From an uncultured Eubacterium sp. (GTDB lineage Bacteria; Bacillota; Clostridia; Lachnospirales; Lachnospiraceae), in contig CAJUTR010000020.1 of assembly GCA_910589665.1 (NCBI GenBank), positions 1-52,517 of the forward strand: DNA of 52,517 nt, written 5' to 3'. The notes below the pieces were generated by a model that did not search any database, was not told the origin of the DNA, and saw only the letters and a program-made list of their open reading frames with translations. Below, one piece after another: positions 1 through 9,768 of this stretch. Positions within the stretch are counted from its first letter, which is position 1, and every line of letters begins with the position of its first letter. The position numbers were made by a program, and so were the translations under genes.

Positions 1-59
1 ACACGAAAATTATCCTGTACGTTATTTTTTTTGAAAAAGTTGTAAAGTGGTGTTACTTG

Positions 60-453
60 ACAAAACGCAAGGTGGAATATGTAAACCGTGTGATGTACCT
101 ATCGGAATATTCGAAGGAAATGCGGCTTTCTAATATTTTCCACGTTCTAAAACGTACATATAACGAGGCGGTGAAACATCAGATCCGCACGGTTAGATCC
201 TAGCGGAGGTAGAAACATCGCTGTATGCCGAGAAGATACGAAACTTCCTGCATATGAAACGAAAGTAGTCAGCGAGGAAAATTTTGCGGTTTTGGAGGAG
301 ATCGGTGAGATCCGTTTCAAGAATGTTTCGTTTGCCTATAATGAAAAAGATGGTGATATTATCCATCATATATCGTTTTCGATCGCACCGAAAGTGGCCA
401 GGGATGGCAAATATGCAAAGATGTGGCATGCCCAGGCAAGTAAATATATATGA
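60..453 (+). pseudogene. Decayed ABC exporter (permease/ATPase) remnant
   Basis: Short stretches in different frames match successive parts of the exporter subunits at 5693-9300. A piece reading KVEYVNRVMYLSEYSKEMRL parallels the permease of the 5693 gene. A piece reading AEKIRNFLHM parallels the linker of the 7510 gene. A piece from about 262 reads EEIGEIRFKNVSFAY, the start of a nucleotide-binding domain. The last frame then jumps straight to GKYAKMWHAQASKY, the extreme C-terminus of such proteins, and stops at 453. The whole catalytic core (Walker A, signature, Walker B) is deleted, and stops and frame changes break the rest. It cannot encode a working transporter. Its presence shows that this locus once held at least one more exporter of the same family. 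Confidence 0.75.
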
Positions 454-535
454 GGCCGCAGGGAAAAAGGAATGATCAGATAGAGTGAGCAAACAAGTCA
501 CAGAGTGATAGTTCTGTGCAGAAATGAGGATGAGG

Positions 536-2875
536 ATGAAAAAAAATCAACTGCCTTCCCGAGTGTTTAAGCAACTGAAACCTTATGGGATCGGCAAAGC
601 GGATATGTTAGATGTCTGTCCGATGGATCTGTCGGATGCGTGTGAATATATAAGCGGGTATTTGTTTTTGACCGCGGACACGCTTGGTATCGTAGTAAGT
701 GAACCGATCAGAAATCAGACAAGGTATTTCAGGGGTACGAAGACGAAGGATATGGAATACCGTGAGGATACGCTGGAGTATACGTTCCGGCTGATCCCGC
801 TGGAAGAAACGGCGCACATGAAGATTGAACGAATGGTGGCGACAAATCGTATCACGATTTTTCACAAGGATGTACCGGTTCAGATCGGGGTCATGACGAA
901 TCTGTATCTCGAGCAGATGAACCTGTTTTTGAAAAGCTACCGGAAGCTGAAAAAGTATCCCGGAGCGGCGGATGAAATCGAATCCTCGGTACAGATCCAG
1001 GAAGAACAGGCTGAATACTGTCCGGTGTGCGGTACGATGTATCCCGATCCAAAACGGAAGATCTGTCCGAAATGTATGAATAAGCGGTCGATCTTTCTGC
1101 GGACGCTCGGCTATTTTTTCCATTATAAATGGAAGTTTATCACATTATTTTTCTGTTATTTTGCGATGGCAGGACTGAATCTCGTGTGGCCGTACTTGAA
1201 CGGGGCGATTTTGTATGACCGGATCCTGCAGAAAGATGACGGGTTCTTAAAACAGTTTGGGATCGCTGGGGAGTATCTGCTGGCGCTTCTCCTGCTCGTC
1301 GGCATCATGCTGCTTTCGAAAATCGTACAACAGGGCGTGGCGCTTGTTCAGGGAACGCTGATGGCGCAGATCGTGGCGGCGACGATCCGCGATATGAAGC
1401 AGGATGTATTTTCCTCGATGGGAAATCTTTCGATCAACTTCTTCACAAGTAAGCAGACGGGAAGCCTTATGACGAGGGTGCTCAGCGACGCGGAGCGAGT
1501 GACGGACTTCTTTTTGGATGGATTTCCTTATATATTCGTTCATGGATTTACGATCATTGCGACCTTTACCGTGATGTTCCGGTTGAACTGGCAGCTTGCG
1601 CTGGTGGCCTGTATCCTTCTGCCGTTGTTGGTCGTCATGAGCGTCAAGCTGAAACCAAAACTTTGGAGCCTGTTTGGACGCAGGCACCGCGCCGAGCGCA
1701 CGGTGAACAGCCGTGTGAACGATAATCTGACAGGAGCGCGGGTCGTGAAGGCATTCGGGCAGCAACAGCAGGAAAACAGCCGTTTTGAGTCGCCGAACGA
1801 AAATCTGCGGGATGCCGAAGTACGGATCGTGAAATACAATAACCGATTTACGATCTTGTATAACCTCGTGCAGGAGGTTTCGAATATCTGGGTATGGATA
1901 CTGGGAGTATTGCTCCTCTTAAATACGGGAAGCGTAAAATTAGGCGTCCTCATTACGTTTGTAGGATATGTGGGACAGCTGAACGGGCCGATGAGTTTCT
2001 TTTCCTGGGTGTTTCATATGTGGACGAACAGCATTAACGCGGCGCAGCGGATGTTTGAGATCATGGATGCGGTGCCCGATATTCAGGAGATTGAACATCC
2101 GGTGCGCATGGAGGAGCCAAAGGGCGATATTTTGCTCGAGCATGTGACATTTGGATACGATGTGAATAATCCGGTGCTGAAAGATATAAGCCTTCATGTA
2201 AAAGAAGGTGAGATGCTGGGGATCGTAGGGCGGTCGGGAGCTGGAAAGACGACGCTCGTGAACTTGATCTCCCGTTTGTATGATACAAATGAAGGTAGTA
2301 TTTATATGGATGGTGTCAATGTTAAAGACATTGCTTTTCATGATCTACGCCGGAATGTCGCGATGGTATCACAGGACACGTACATTTTTATGGGCACGGT
2401 AGCGGAAAATATCGCTTACGCGAATCCGGCGGCGACGAGGGCGGATATCATACAGGCTTCGATGCTGGCGAGTGCCCATGAGTTTATTTCCAATATGCCG
2501 GATGGGTATGATACGGTGATCGGAGCATCCGGAAAGGATCTGTCCGGCGGTGAAAAGCAGAGAATATCGATTGCCCGTGCTATATTGGCAAATCCGAAGA
2601 TCCTGATCCTGGATGAGGCAACGGCTAGCGTCGATACGGAGACGGAAAAAGCGATTCAGAAATCATTGGACTACCTTGTAAATGGCAGGACGACGCTGTC
2701 GATCGCTCACCGGCTGTCCACACTGCGGGATGCCGACCGGCTTGTCGTGATCGATAATGGCAGGATCGTGGAAGAGGGAACGCATAAGGAACTGGAACAA
2801 CTGGGCGGCATTTATTTTAAACTGATGGAACTGCAGACGAAGTCGCTGGCATTGAAGGAATATGGAGGATTGTAA
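536..2875 (+). CDS. ABC exporter half-transporter with N-terminal accessory domain and zinc ribbon
   Basis: Fused membrane and ATPase exporter subunit of about 779 residues. Residues 1-160 form an extra cytosolic domain of unknown role. It is followed by a zinc ribbon (CPVC...CPKC, about 162-181), a six-helix exporter membrane domain (about 195-500) and a nucleotide-binding domain with Walker A GRSGAGKTT (about 565), LSGGEKQR (about 668) and Walker B ILILDEAT. Normal exporters are about 580-600 residues, so the N-terminal 190 are additional. ATG codons occur at 524, 530 and 536; 536 is chosen because GAGG at 526-529 then has normal spacing. The stop overlaps the next start by one base, so the three genes to 5620 are one unit and the two half-transporters probably form a heterodimer. 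The substrate is unknown. Confidence 0.85.
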   Translation: MKKNQLPSRVFKQLKPYGIGKADMLDVCPMDLSDACEYISGYLFLTADTLGIVVSEPIRNQTRYFRGTKTKDMEYREDTLEYTFRLIPLEETAHMKIERMVATNRITIFHKDVPVQIGVMTNLYLEQMNLFLKSYRKLKKYPGAADEIESSVQIQEEQAEYCPVCGTMYPDPKRKICPKCMNKRSIFLRTLGYFFHYKWKFITLFFCYFAMAGLNLVWPYLNGAILYDRILQKDDGFLKQFGIAGEYLLALLLLVGIMLLSKIVQQGVALVQGTLMAQIVAATIRDMKQDVFSSMGNLSINFFTSKQTGSLMTRVLSDAERVTDFFLDGFPYIFVHGFTIIATFTVMFRLNWQLALVACILLPLLVVMSVKLKPKLWSLFGRRHRAERTVNSRVNDNLTGARVVKAFGQQQQENSRFESPNENLRDAEVRIVKYNNRFTILYNLVQEVSNIWVWILGVLLLLNTGSVKLGVLITFVGYVGQLNGPMSFFSWVFHMWTNSINAAQRMFEIMDAVPDIQEIEHPVRMEEPKGDILLEHVTFGYDVNNPVLKDISLHVKEGEMLGIVGRSGAGKTTLVNLISRLYDTNEGSIYMDGVNVKDIAFHDLRRNVAMVSQDTYIFMGTVAENIAYANPAATRADIIQASMLASAHEFISNMPDGYDTVIGASGKDLSGGEKQRISIARAILANPKILILDEATASVDTETEKAIQKSLDYLVNGRTTLSIAHRLSTLRDADRLVVIDNGRIVEEGTHKELEQLGGIYFKLMELQTKSLALKEYGGL

Positions 2876-3417
2876 TGGCTGAAGAATTTAAGATGGAAGA
2901 GATGGAACAGGAAGTGGAGGAGATGACGGCCCTTCGTTATCTCACAAAAGACAACGCTGTGTTCTCCAGAACAAAAGGCGGTTTTATCCGGCTGGCATTT
3001 GACGGAACGGAATGGGACAGGGTACAGGTCATCCGTCTGTTCCCCTTTACGGATCCGGAACGCTACATTTCGATCCGTACGGTGGAGGAGCGTTCGAAAG
3101 AGATCGGTGTCATCGAGGATATGAAAAAGATGCCGAAGGAGACGAGAAAAATGCTGGAGGAACAGCTGAACCTGCATTATTTCACGCCGGTGATCCAAAA
3201 GGTACTGGATATCAAGGACGAGTACGGATATGCGTACTTCCATGTGCTGACTGACCGGGGCGAGTGCCGGTTTACCATCAATATGGGTGGAAATGCTGTC
3301 GTACGTTTGACAGACACCCGTCTACTCATTACGGATCTGGATGAGAACCGGTTTGAGATACCGGATGTGTTACAACTGACGCAGAAGGAACAGCGAAAAC
3401 TGGATCTGTTTTTATAG
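2875..3417 (+). CDS. DUF1854-type protein linked to ABC exporter
   Basis: A 180-residue soluble protein with no signal peptide or membrane segment. The order of motifs (a GGFIRLAFDG start, an FPFTDPERYISIR block, a central charged helix, and a closing ITDLDENRFEIPDVLQL) is as I recall for DUF1854 (PF08909). That domain is known as a neighbour of, or fusion to, ABC transporters, and in proteobacteria it is linked to cyanophycin loci; no cyanophycin gene is seen here. The start overlaps the stop of the upstream exporter gene (TAATG), with GGAGG eight bases upstream. Lying between two partner half-transporters, it is probably a regulatory or substrate-presenting subunit, but that is inference. 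Family assignment is from memory. Confidence 0.7.
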   Translation: MAEEFKMEEMEQEVEEMTALRYLTKDNAVFSRTKGGFIRLAFDGTEWDRVQVIRLFPFTDPERYISIRTVEERSKEIGVIEDMKKMPKETRKMLEEQLNLHYFTPVIQKVLDIKDEYGYAYFHVLTDRGECRFTINMGGNAVVRLTDTRLLITDLDENRFEIPDVLQLTQKEQRKLDLFL

Positions 3418-3442
3418 TTGTCACAAAGGGAGGAGGTTATCC

Positions 3443-5620
3443 ATGATATTAAAATTTGAACTGCCGAAGACCGCAGTATCCTGTATCCAAATGGATGAAG
3501 GAGAGCGGATCTATTACGCAGTCCCGTTCGATGTGGCTGAGGATGGTTCCTTTCTGCCAGATTCGTATCTGGTCGTTACGACGAAGCATCTGTGGGTCAT
3601 TTCAAAGGGAGAATTACGGGAAAAACTGGATCTATCCCAATGCAGGCACGCAAAAGCGGAACCGAAGATCGGCTGTGGCCTGCTTGTACTGGAACACCAG
3701 GGCGTGAACCGTTTTGTCGTGCAGTATTCGGCCAAACATCTCGCCCGGTACGCCTATGTGGCGAGGGGGATCAACATACTGATTTCCGGCCGGGAAGAAG
3801 AGGTAGTCAGCGGTGAATATGAAAAGATCTGTCCCAATTGCGGAAAAGCGATACCGGGTACGCGTTATTGCCCGCATTGTTCGAAGGAGGGGGGGTTCTG
3901 GCGGAATTTTCTGTCTATGGCAGTCCCCTACAAAAAAAGTTTTGTTGGGATCATCACGCTTATGATACTGGCTTCTGTCGTCACCCTTTTGAATCCGGAA
4001 GTGCAGAAGCACCTGGTAGATGAAGTGCTGACAAAAGGAAATGGCGGCATGTCGGTGGCGTTTACCTGTCTGGGGATCATGTTTGGCTTGAGTGTCGGGA
4101 TCGTGGTCATCAATATTTTAAAAAGTTATTATTGTACGGTACTGGGGGCAAGGATCGCAAAGGATTTGCGGGAACAGCTTTTTGCGAAGATACAGATCTT
4201 GTCTTTGAGTTTTATCAACGACAGGCGGCCGGGAGAATTGATGAACCGTATCGTCTCGGATACCGGGAAGATCCGCGAGTTTATGGAGAAGACATTTTGT
4301 AATATGTTTACGGTCTGTTTTATCTTTATCTGCGATGTGATTTTTATGCTGGCATTGAATGTAAAGCTGGCGCTGTTTAGCTTTATTTTTATTCCGATCG
4401 CGGCGGCGGTAACTTATGGATTCCGCAAAAATATCCATCGCAGGTTCCATCTCCAGTGGAAGCGGAACGACGATGTAAACAGCAATCTGCAGGATGTGAT
4501 TTCCGGTATGCGCGTCGTGAAATCATATGGCAGGGAAGAGGCGGAAAAAGTAAAATTCAATTATCTGGCAGATGAATTCTGCCATGTGCAGACGAGGAAT
4601 GAAGTGTTCTGGGCGGTATTTAACCCCTGGATGAACTTTCTTATGGGGGCGGGTGTGTTTCTCGTCGTGTACTTTGGCGGTATTGACGTACTTGACGGGG
4701 AGATGACGACCGGTGAGCTGCTGCAGTTTGTGACATACACGCAGCTTTTGTACCAGTACCTGAACTGGATGACAAATATGCCTCGTTCGCTGATCAATCT
4801 GATCAGCGGTATTGAGAGGATCAACGATGTGCTGGCGCAGGAGCCGTTTATCGAGGATGTCGAACATCCGGTGGATCTCGATGTGCAGGGCGAGATCGAA
4901 TTCAAACACGCGACGTTTGGTTACAAATCGTACCAGCCGGTGCTGGAGGATCTGAACTTAACGATTCGCAAAGGGGAAATGATCGGGATCGTAGGGGCGT
5001 CTGGAACGGGAAAATCGACGCTCATCAACCTGATCATGAGGCTGTATGAAGTGGATGACGGAAATCTTTTGGTGGACGGTTATGATATAAAAGAAATCCG
5101 TTCTGACAAGTTCCACTCCCAGATCGGTGTCGTATTGCAGGAGACATTTCTATTTTCTGGGACCATCTTAAACAACATCCGATTTTCCAGACCGGATGCG
5201 ACATATGAGGAAGTGATCCGCGCGGCGAAAATGGCGAATGCCCACGAGTTTATCTCAAAAACGCCTGACGGTTACAATACGTATGTCGGCGAGAAGGGGT
5301 ACAACCTTTCCGGTGGAGAGCGCCAGCGTATCGCGATCGCCCGTGCGATATTGAATGAGCCGAACTTACTGATCCTGGACGAGGCGACGGCGAGTCTGGA
5401 TACGGAGAGCGAGTACATGATCCAGAAAGCGCTGGAACGGCTGACAGACGGCCGGACTACGTTTGCGATCGCACACCGGCTGTCTACACTGAAAAATGCT
5501 GACCGACTTATTGTCATAGACGGGCATCAGGTGGCGGAGGTCGGTTCCCATGAGGAATTGATCCGAAAGAGGGGGATTTATTACCGACTGGTGAAGGCAC
5601 AGATGGAGATGCAGATGTAA
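3443..5620 (+). CDS. ABC exporter half-transporter with PH-like N-terminal domain and zinc ribbon
   Basis: Exporter subunit of 725 residues, probable heterodimer partner of the gene at 536. Residues 1-125 are a beta-rich, possibly PH-like domain (DSYLVVTTKHLWVISKGEL). A zinc ribbon, CPNCGKAIPGTRYCPHC, lies at about 130-146. The membrane domain follows, then the ATPase with Walker A GASGTGKST (about 518), LSGGERQR (about 620) and ILDEATASLD. Both subunits keep a Glu after Walker B, so both ATP sites look competent. A strong GGGAGGAGG site precedes the ATG, 25 bases after the DUF1854 gene. Extra N-terminal domain plus zinc ribbon is shared by both subunits and is not part of ordinary exporters. 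The substrate is not indicated by neighbours. Confidence 0.85.
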   Translation: MILKFELPKTAVSCIQMDEGERIYYAVPFDVAEDGSFLPDSYLVVTTKHLWVISKGELREKLDLSQCRHAKAEPKIGCGLLVLEHQGVNRFVVQYSAKHLARYAYVARGINILISGREEEVVSGEYEKICPNCGKAIPGTRYCPHCSKEGGFWRNFLSMAVPYKKSFVGIITLMILASVVTLLNPEVQKHLVDEVLTKGNGGMSVAFTCLGIMFGLSVGIVVINILKSYYCTVLGARIAKDLREQLFAKIQILSLSFINDRRPGELMNRIVSDTGKIREFMEKTFCNMFTVCFIFICDVIFMLALNVKLALFSFIFIPIAAAVTYGFRKNIHRRFHLQWKRNDDVNSNLQDVISGMRVVKSYGREEAEKVKFNYLADEFCHVQTRNEVFWAVFNPWMNFLMGAGVFLVVYFGGIDVLDGEMTTGELLQFVTYTQLLYQYLNWMTNMPRSLINLISGIERINDVLAQEPFIEDVEHPVDLDVQGEIEFKHATFGYKSYQPVLEDLNLTIRKGEMIGIVGASGTGKSTLINLIMRLYEVDDGNLLVDGYDIKEIRSDKFHSQIGVVLQETFLFSGTILNNIRFSRPDATYEEVIRAAKMANAHEFISKTPDGYNTYVGEKGYNLSGGERQRIAIARAILNEPNLLILDEATASLDTESEYMIQKALERLTDGRTTFAIAHRLSTLKNADRLIVIDGHQVAEVGSHEELIRKRGIYYRLVKAQMEMQM

Positions 5621-5630
5621 AGGGAAACTC

Positions 5631-5663
5631 AGGCGCTGGGATTCTCGGTCTCGGCGCTTTTTC
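5631..5663 (+). terminator. Rho-independent terminator after zinc-ribbon ABC unit
   Basis: A nine-pair stem GCGCTGGGA / TCTCGGCGC (5633-5641 with 5649-5657, two G-U pairs) and a seven-base loop are followed by TTTTT at 5658-5662. It lies 12 bases after the stop of the second exporter gene and separates the first exporter unit from the next. Confidence 0.8.
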
Positions 5664-5692
5664 TATTTGCATAACGAGTGAAAGGAGGATAT

Positions 5693-7513
5693 ATGAAACA
5701 GAAAGGAAAAGGGCGCGCGCTGAAGAATAATATATACGCGCTGCAACTGTTGTGGAGTATCAGTCCGAGCCAGACGATACATAAGGCAGTGACGAGACTG
5801 CTCGGTTATTTTGAATGGCTGTTTTATAGTGCGTTTTTTATGCGGTATGTCATCCACGCGATGGAGACAGACCAGGAATTTCAATCAATCATAACGTTCC
5901 TGATTATCACGGCAGTCGTATTTGCTGGCATTTCATTGTATAACAGTTATGTGAATGGGAAGGTGCTGCCAATCACACAGGCAGAAGTATATAAGAAATT
6001 AAACCTGAAACTCTTTGAAAAATCAGGGAATGTGGAACTAGCCTGTTTTGAGGACAGCGAGTTTTACAACAAGTATACGCTGGCGATGGATAGGGCCGCG
6101 GAGCAGCTCATGGAGACGGTAGATAATATCTGGGGCGTATTTTTTGGTATCATTGCTTCTGTCGTTTCTTTTGCGCTTATGTTCGAAGTGGACGCTATCT
6201 CGGTTCTTTTCATTATCTTTCCTATCATTGGGAATTTTGTTTTTGACCGGAAGCTCGGTCAGATCGACTTTGAACGAAATAAGGATATGGCGCCATATAA
6301 TCGGAAGATCGCTTATGTCAACCGGGTAATGTATCTGGCGGATTACGCGAAAGAAGTCCGTCTGACAAAAGCATTTCAGTTGATGAAACGTCATTACCGT
6401 GAGGCGATCCAGGGTGTGGTGGAGGTTACGAAAAAATACACGAAAAAGGCAGTAGTTTTTCACTGGCTTCGTGTGCAGTTTACGTTTTCTTTTATTTTTG
6501 AAGGATTATTGATCTACGGTGCCTACCGGACGTTAGTGGGTCATACGATGACGCTGGCACAGCTGGCAGTTTTGACGAGTATGATGGTTTCTTCGACCTG
6601 GATTTTGATCGGATTTACGGAGTCGCTTGTGAAAGGATTTAAGAATGGTCTGTTTGTGGACAACCTGCGTGGGTTTTTAGAGCATAAGGAGAGTATACCT
6701 GAGGATTATGCGGGAGAGGATCCGGGAGATGAGATCGAGAACATCGAATTTCGCGACGTTAGTTTTTCGTATAAAGAGGAACCGGTTATTCGGCATTTAT
6801 CATTTGAGTTACGGGGAGGCCGCACGTATGCGCTCGTGGGCCATAACGGGGCTGGCAAATCTACGATCATCAAGCTCCTGCTTCGCTTTTATGACCCCGA
6901 TGAAGGGGAGATCCGGTTAAACGGAAGGAATATCAAGGAGTTTGAGCTGCAAAAATACCGCGCGCTTTTTGCTACGGCATTCCAGGATCATCAGATCTTC
7001 TCATTGTCTATCATGGAAAATGTGTTGATGCGGAAAGGGACGCCGGAAGACGAAGAACAAGTAGTAAAGGCGTTAAAGATGGCCGGCGTCTATGACAAAG
7101 CGGTATCGCTGCCGCATGGGATCCACACAGTGCTGACAAGGGAGTTTTCGGAGGAAGGCGCGGTCCTTTCTGGTGGCGAGTATCAGAAGATCGTAGTGGC
7201 GAGGGCGTTTGTGAGAAACTGCCCTTGTAAGATTTTTGACGAGCCTTCCAGCGCGCTCGATCCGATCGCCGAATCCGAGTTATTTGATAACATACTGGAG
7301 GGAGGCCGGGAAAAGACGATGTTGTTTATCTCTCACCGGTTATCTTCGGTTCAAAACGCAGACTGGGTATTTATGTTAGAGAACGGAAAGGTAAAGGAAG
7401 AGGGAACCCATACAGCGCTCATACAGAAGCAGGGGGTGTATGCGGATATGTATGAAAAGCAGGCAGTCAATTATCTGGCAAAGGGGCTGGAAGAAGCGGA
7501 GGTGCAAGGATGA
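5693..7513 (+). CDS. ABC exporter, permease and ATPase fused (subunit A)
   Basis: A 606-residue exporter half-molecule without an extra N-terminal domain. Hydrophobic segments fill residues 40-330. The ATPase has Walker A GHNGAGKST at about 383, LSGGEYQK at about 491 and a Walker B region reading KIFDEPSSALDP. The DEPSSALDP form is shared with the next gene and differs from the DEATAS form of the first exporter, so this is a different subfamily. The ATG at 5693 is chosen because AAAGGAGG lies at 5681-5688; an upstream in-frame GTG at 5678 overlaps this site. The last four bases overlap the next gene (ATGA), typical of a co-translated heterodimer. Related exporters move peptides, lipids or drugs; the cargo cannot be told here. 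Confidence 0.88.
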   Translation: MKQKGKGRALKNNIYALQLLWSISPSQTIHKAVTRLLGYFEWLFYSAFFMRYVIHAMETDQEFQSIITFLIITAVVFAGISLYNSYVNGKVLPITQAEVYKKLNLKLFEKSGNVELACFEDSEFYNKYTLAMDRAAEQLMETVDNIWGVFFGIIASVVSFALMFEVDAISVLFIIFPIIGNFVFDRKLGQIDFERNKDMAPYNRKIAYVNRVMYLADYAKEVRLTKAFQLMKRHYREAIQGVVEVTKKYTKKAVVFHWLRVQFTFSFIFEGLLIYGAYRTLVGHTMTLAQLAVLTSMMVSSTWILIGFTESLVKGFKNGLFVDNLRGFLEHKESIPEDYAGEDPGDEIENIEFRDVSFSYKEEPVIRHLSFELRGGRTYALVGHNGAGKSTIIKLLLRFYDPDEGEIRLNGRNIKEFELQKYRALFATAFQDHQIFSLSIMENVLMRKGTPEDEEQVVKALKMAGVYDKAVSLPHGIHTVLTREFSEEGAVLSGGEYQKIVVARAFVRNCPCKIFDEPSSALDPIAESELFDNILEGGREKTMLFISHRLSSVQNADWVFMLENGKVKEEGTHTALIQKQGVYADMYEKQAVNYLAKGLEEAEVQG

Positions 7514-9300
7514 AGCAGGTTTGGAAGAATCACGTATTTTTATGGAAACTCTGTTTCCGGACGGCGCCGGGATTTATGATCTACTTTATATACGACGCGT
7601 TCCGTCTGAAATTTTTTATCTTTCTCGAGCATACGATCGGTATTCGCTATGTTCTTCACTGTGCGGAATACGGGGAACCGTTTTATAAGGTACTGCTCGT
7701 GGTCGGAGGGATCCTCCTCGCCAACATGATACAGATCTTACCTGACGGTTATTTTTACAACGCCATGAATTTCCGAGCAAAGCCGAAGCTTTATCAGGCG
7801 CTGAAAGAGCAGATGTATCAAAAAGCGGCGGAACTTGATCTGTCATGTTATGATGATCCGAAATACTATAACGATTTTGTGCTAGCGGTTTCGGAGGCAG
7901 AGACTTCGATCGACCGTTTTCTCACGCTTCTGAACACGATCATGAGCAGTATCACCGTGTTTATCACGGCGGGGGTATTTTTCCTTCTGACGGACGCGGC
8001 CGGTATTTTGTTCGTATTCATATCGTTTGTGTTAAGTTATATACTTTCGAAAGCTTTAAATAAGCTGAATTATAAGACGAGGGTGAAGGAAAATCCTTCG
8101 GAGCGCAGACGGAATTATGCGAGCCGCGTTTTTTATCTCAATGATTATGCCAAAGAACTCCGGCTGAATCCGGAAGTGGCGCACATGTTAAAAAAGGATT
8201 TCACAGAGGCGAACGACGACATCATAAAGACGCGGCGGCACGTTTCTAAAAAGAGGGTCGGTCTTTTATTTGCCAAAGGTTACTGGGCGGGAGAGTTTAT
8301 CCTAGATGGTTTGTATATCGTCTATCTCGTTTTTCAGGCCGCGGTCCTGCATACGATCGATTACAGCAATGCGGTCGTGCTGTTTAACCAGACAGGGCAG
8401 CTGCGGGGCAGCATGCGCGGATTTGCCGAAGCTGTGCCGATGGCAAATGAAAATAGCATGTATATTGATAAGATCCGGGCGTTTCTCGCCTATGAGCCAG
8501 TGATCCGGCATGGAATCGGCGATCCCGTTCCGAAAGGTACGGGAGAGATCTGTCTGAAAAATGTTAGTTTTCGTTACTCAGAACATGCGGAAGAGATCCT
8601 GCATCAGATTAACCTGACGGTGCCGGAGGGACAGAGGGTTGCTGTCGTCGGTTATAACGGCGCCGGCAAGACGACGCTGATCAAACTTCTCATGCGCCTA
8701 TATGATCCGGTAGAGGGAGAGATCTGTTATCATGGAAAGAATATTCGGGAGTACGATCTCGACGAGTACCGGAAGCGGATCGGCGTCGTGTTTCAGGATT
8801 ATAAAATGTATGGTGCCTCATTGTTGGAAAATGTCATCTTGGATGATGTGGAAGATCGTGCCAAAGAGGAGGAGCCTGTGAAAGCTGCGCTCGTACAGAG
8901 CGGTTTTGGCGGGCGGCTGCGTGATTTGCCGCAGGGGCTGGCGACGCCGATCACGACGGAGTTTGATGAAAAGGGTGTCAATCTTTCCGGCGGGGAGAGC
9001 CAAAAGGTGGCGATCGCCAGAGCGTTTTACCGGGAGGCCGATATTCTCGCGATGGATGAGCCGTCGAGCGCCTTAGATCCGATTGCCGAGTACAGTCTGA
9101 ACAAGGCGATGCACAAGGCGGCGAAGGGAAAGACGGTGTTTTATATTTCCCACCGGCTTTCTACCACAAGGGATGCCGACCGGATCATCATGCTGGAGAA
9201 GGGCAGGATCATTGAGGAGGGAACCCATGAACAGTTATTGGAACTAGGTGGAAAATATGCCCAGATGTGGCGTGTGCAGGCGGGAAGATATGAGATTTGA
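7510..9300 (+). CDS. ABC exporter, permease and ATPase fused (subunit B)
   Basis: A 596-residue partner of the preceding subunit, starting within its stop codon (ATGA). Membrane helices lie in residues 20-330, including a long hydrophobic pair near 140-175. The ATPase shows Walker A GYNGAGKTT at about 381, LSGGESQK at about 490 and Walker B ILAMDEPSSALDP. The end, LGGKYAQMWRVQAGRYEI, matches the tail left in the decayed gene at 60-453, so that remnant belonged to this same subfamily. No terminator is obvious after it. Export function is well supported; cargo unknown. Confidence 0.88.
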   Translation: MKQVWKNHVFLWKLCFRTAPGFMIYFIYDAFRLKFFIFLEHTIGIRYVLHCAEYGEPFYKVLLVVGGILLANMIQILPDGYFYNAMNFRAKPKLYQALKEQMYQKAAELDLSCYDDPKYYNDFVLAVSEAETSIDRFLTLLNTIMSSITVFITAGVFFLLTDAAGILFVFISFVLSYILSKALNKLNYKTRVKENPSERRRNYASRVFYLNDYAKELRLNPEVAHMLKKDFTEANDDIIKTRRHVSKKRVGLLFAKGYWAGEFILDGLYIVYLVFQAAVLHTIDYSNAVVLFNQTGQLRGSMRGFAEAVPMANENSMYIDKIRAFLAYEPVIRHGIGDPVPKGTGEICLKNVSFRYSEHAEEILHQINLTVPEGQRVAVVGYNGAGKTTLIKLLMRLYDPVEGEICYHGKNIREYDLDEYRKRIGVVFQDYKMYGASLLENVILDDVEDRAKEEEPVKAALVQSGFGGRLRDLPQGLATPITTEFDEKGVNLSGGESQKVAIARAFYREADILAMDEPSSALDPIAEYSLNKAMHKAAKGKTVFYISHRLSTTRDADRIIMLEKGRIIEEGTHEQLLELGGKYAQMWRVQAGRYEI

Positions 9301-9491
9301 TAGTGAATAAAAAGCGCATTCACAATGATGATGCAGATAGAAGTAATTATTCAAAAGAAGTACAAAAAATTTATGGTGATACTAAAACGTATCATGACGG
9401 AAAATGGCTGATGTTTGAGCCAACGGATACAACTTTGTTTGATGATTTTGTTAAACTCTTGGGAATAAAGAGAAAGCCCAACAAGAAGTAA
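9297..9491 (+). pseudogene. Probable C-terminal fragment of a DUF3788-like protein
   Basis: An open frame of 64 codons with only TTG (9297) or GTG (9303) as start and no ribosome binding site. It is richer in A+T than the flanking genes. Its second half, TKTYHDGKWLMFEP followed by LFDDFVKLLGIKRKPNKK, resembles from memory the C-terminus of small DUF3788-type proteins, which are roughly twice as long. The most likely reading is a truncated remnant rather than a complete gene. The following 277 bases up to endonuclease III hold no gene I can support, only a TATACT-like -10 element at about 9704 without a clear -35. Confidence 0.4.
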
Positions 9492-9768
9492 TGTGTTTGA
9501 TGTGATATAGAATAATCCACATGTGTGTGTTTCCAGTGAATCAGATGAAACAATGCAGGTATTTTTGGTATGATGCAGGATAGGGATCGGACACCAGAAG
9601 AACGAGCGGATATTTTGATGATGTCCGGTTCAAGATAAAAAGAGAGTGGGCGGCTTTTATGAAAGCAAATGATTTCCTCTATGCAATCACGCCCAAATCA
9701 TGTATACTAACAATATGTAGAACCAAAATAGGAGATAACGAAAAAAACATGAAGGAATGGGGAAAAAC

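Noticed and set aside
193..501. Minus-strand open frame of 102 codons
   Set aside because: It overlaps the exporter remnant, whose plus-strand pieces clearly match exporter proteins; the minus frame has no ribosome binding site or recognisable sequence.
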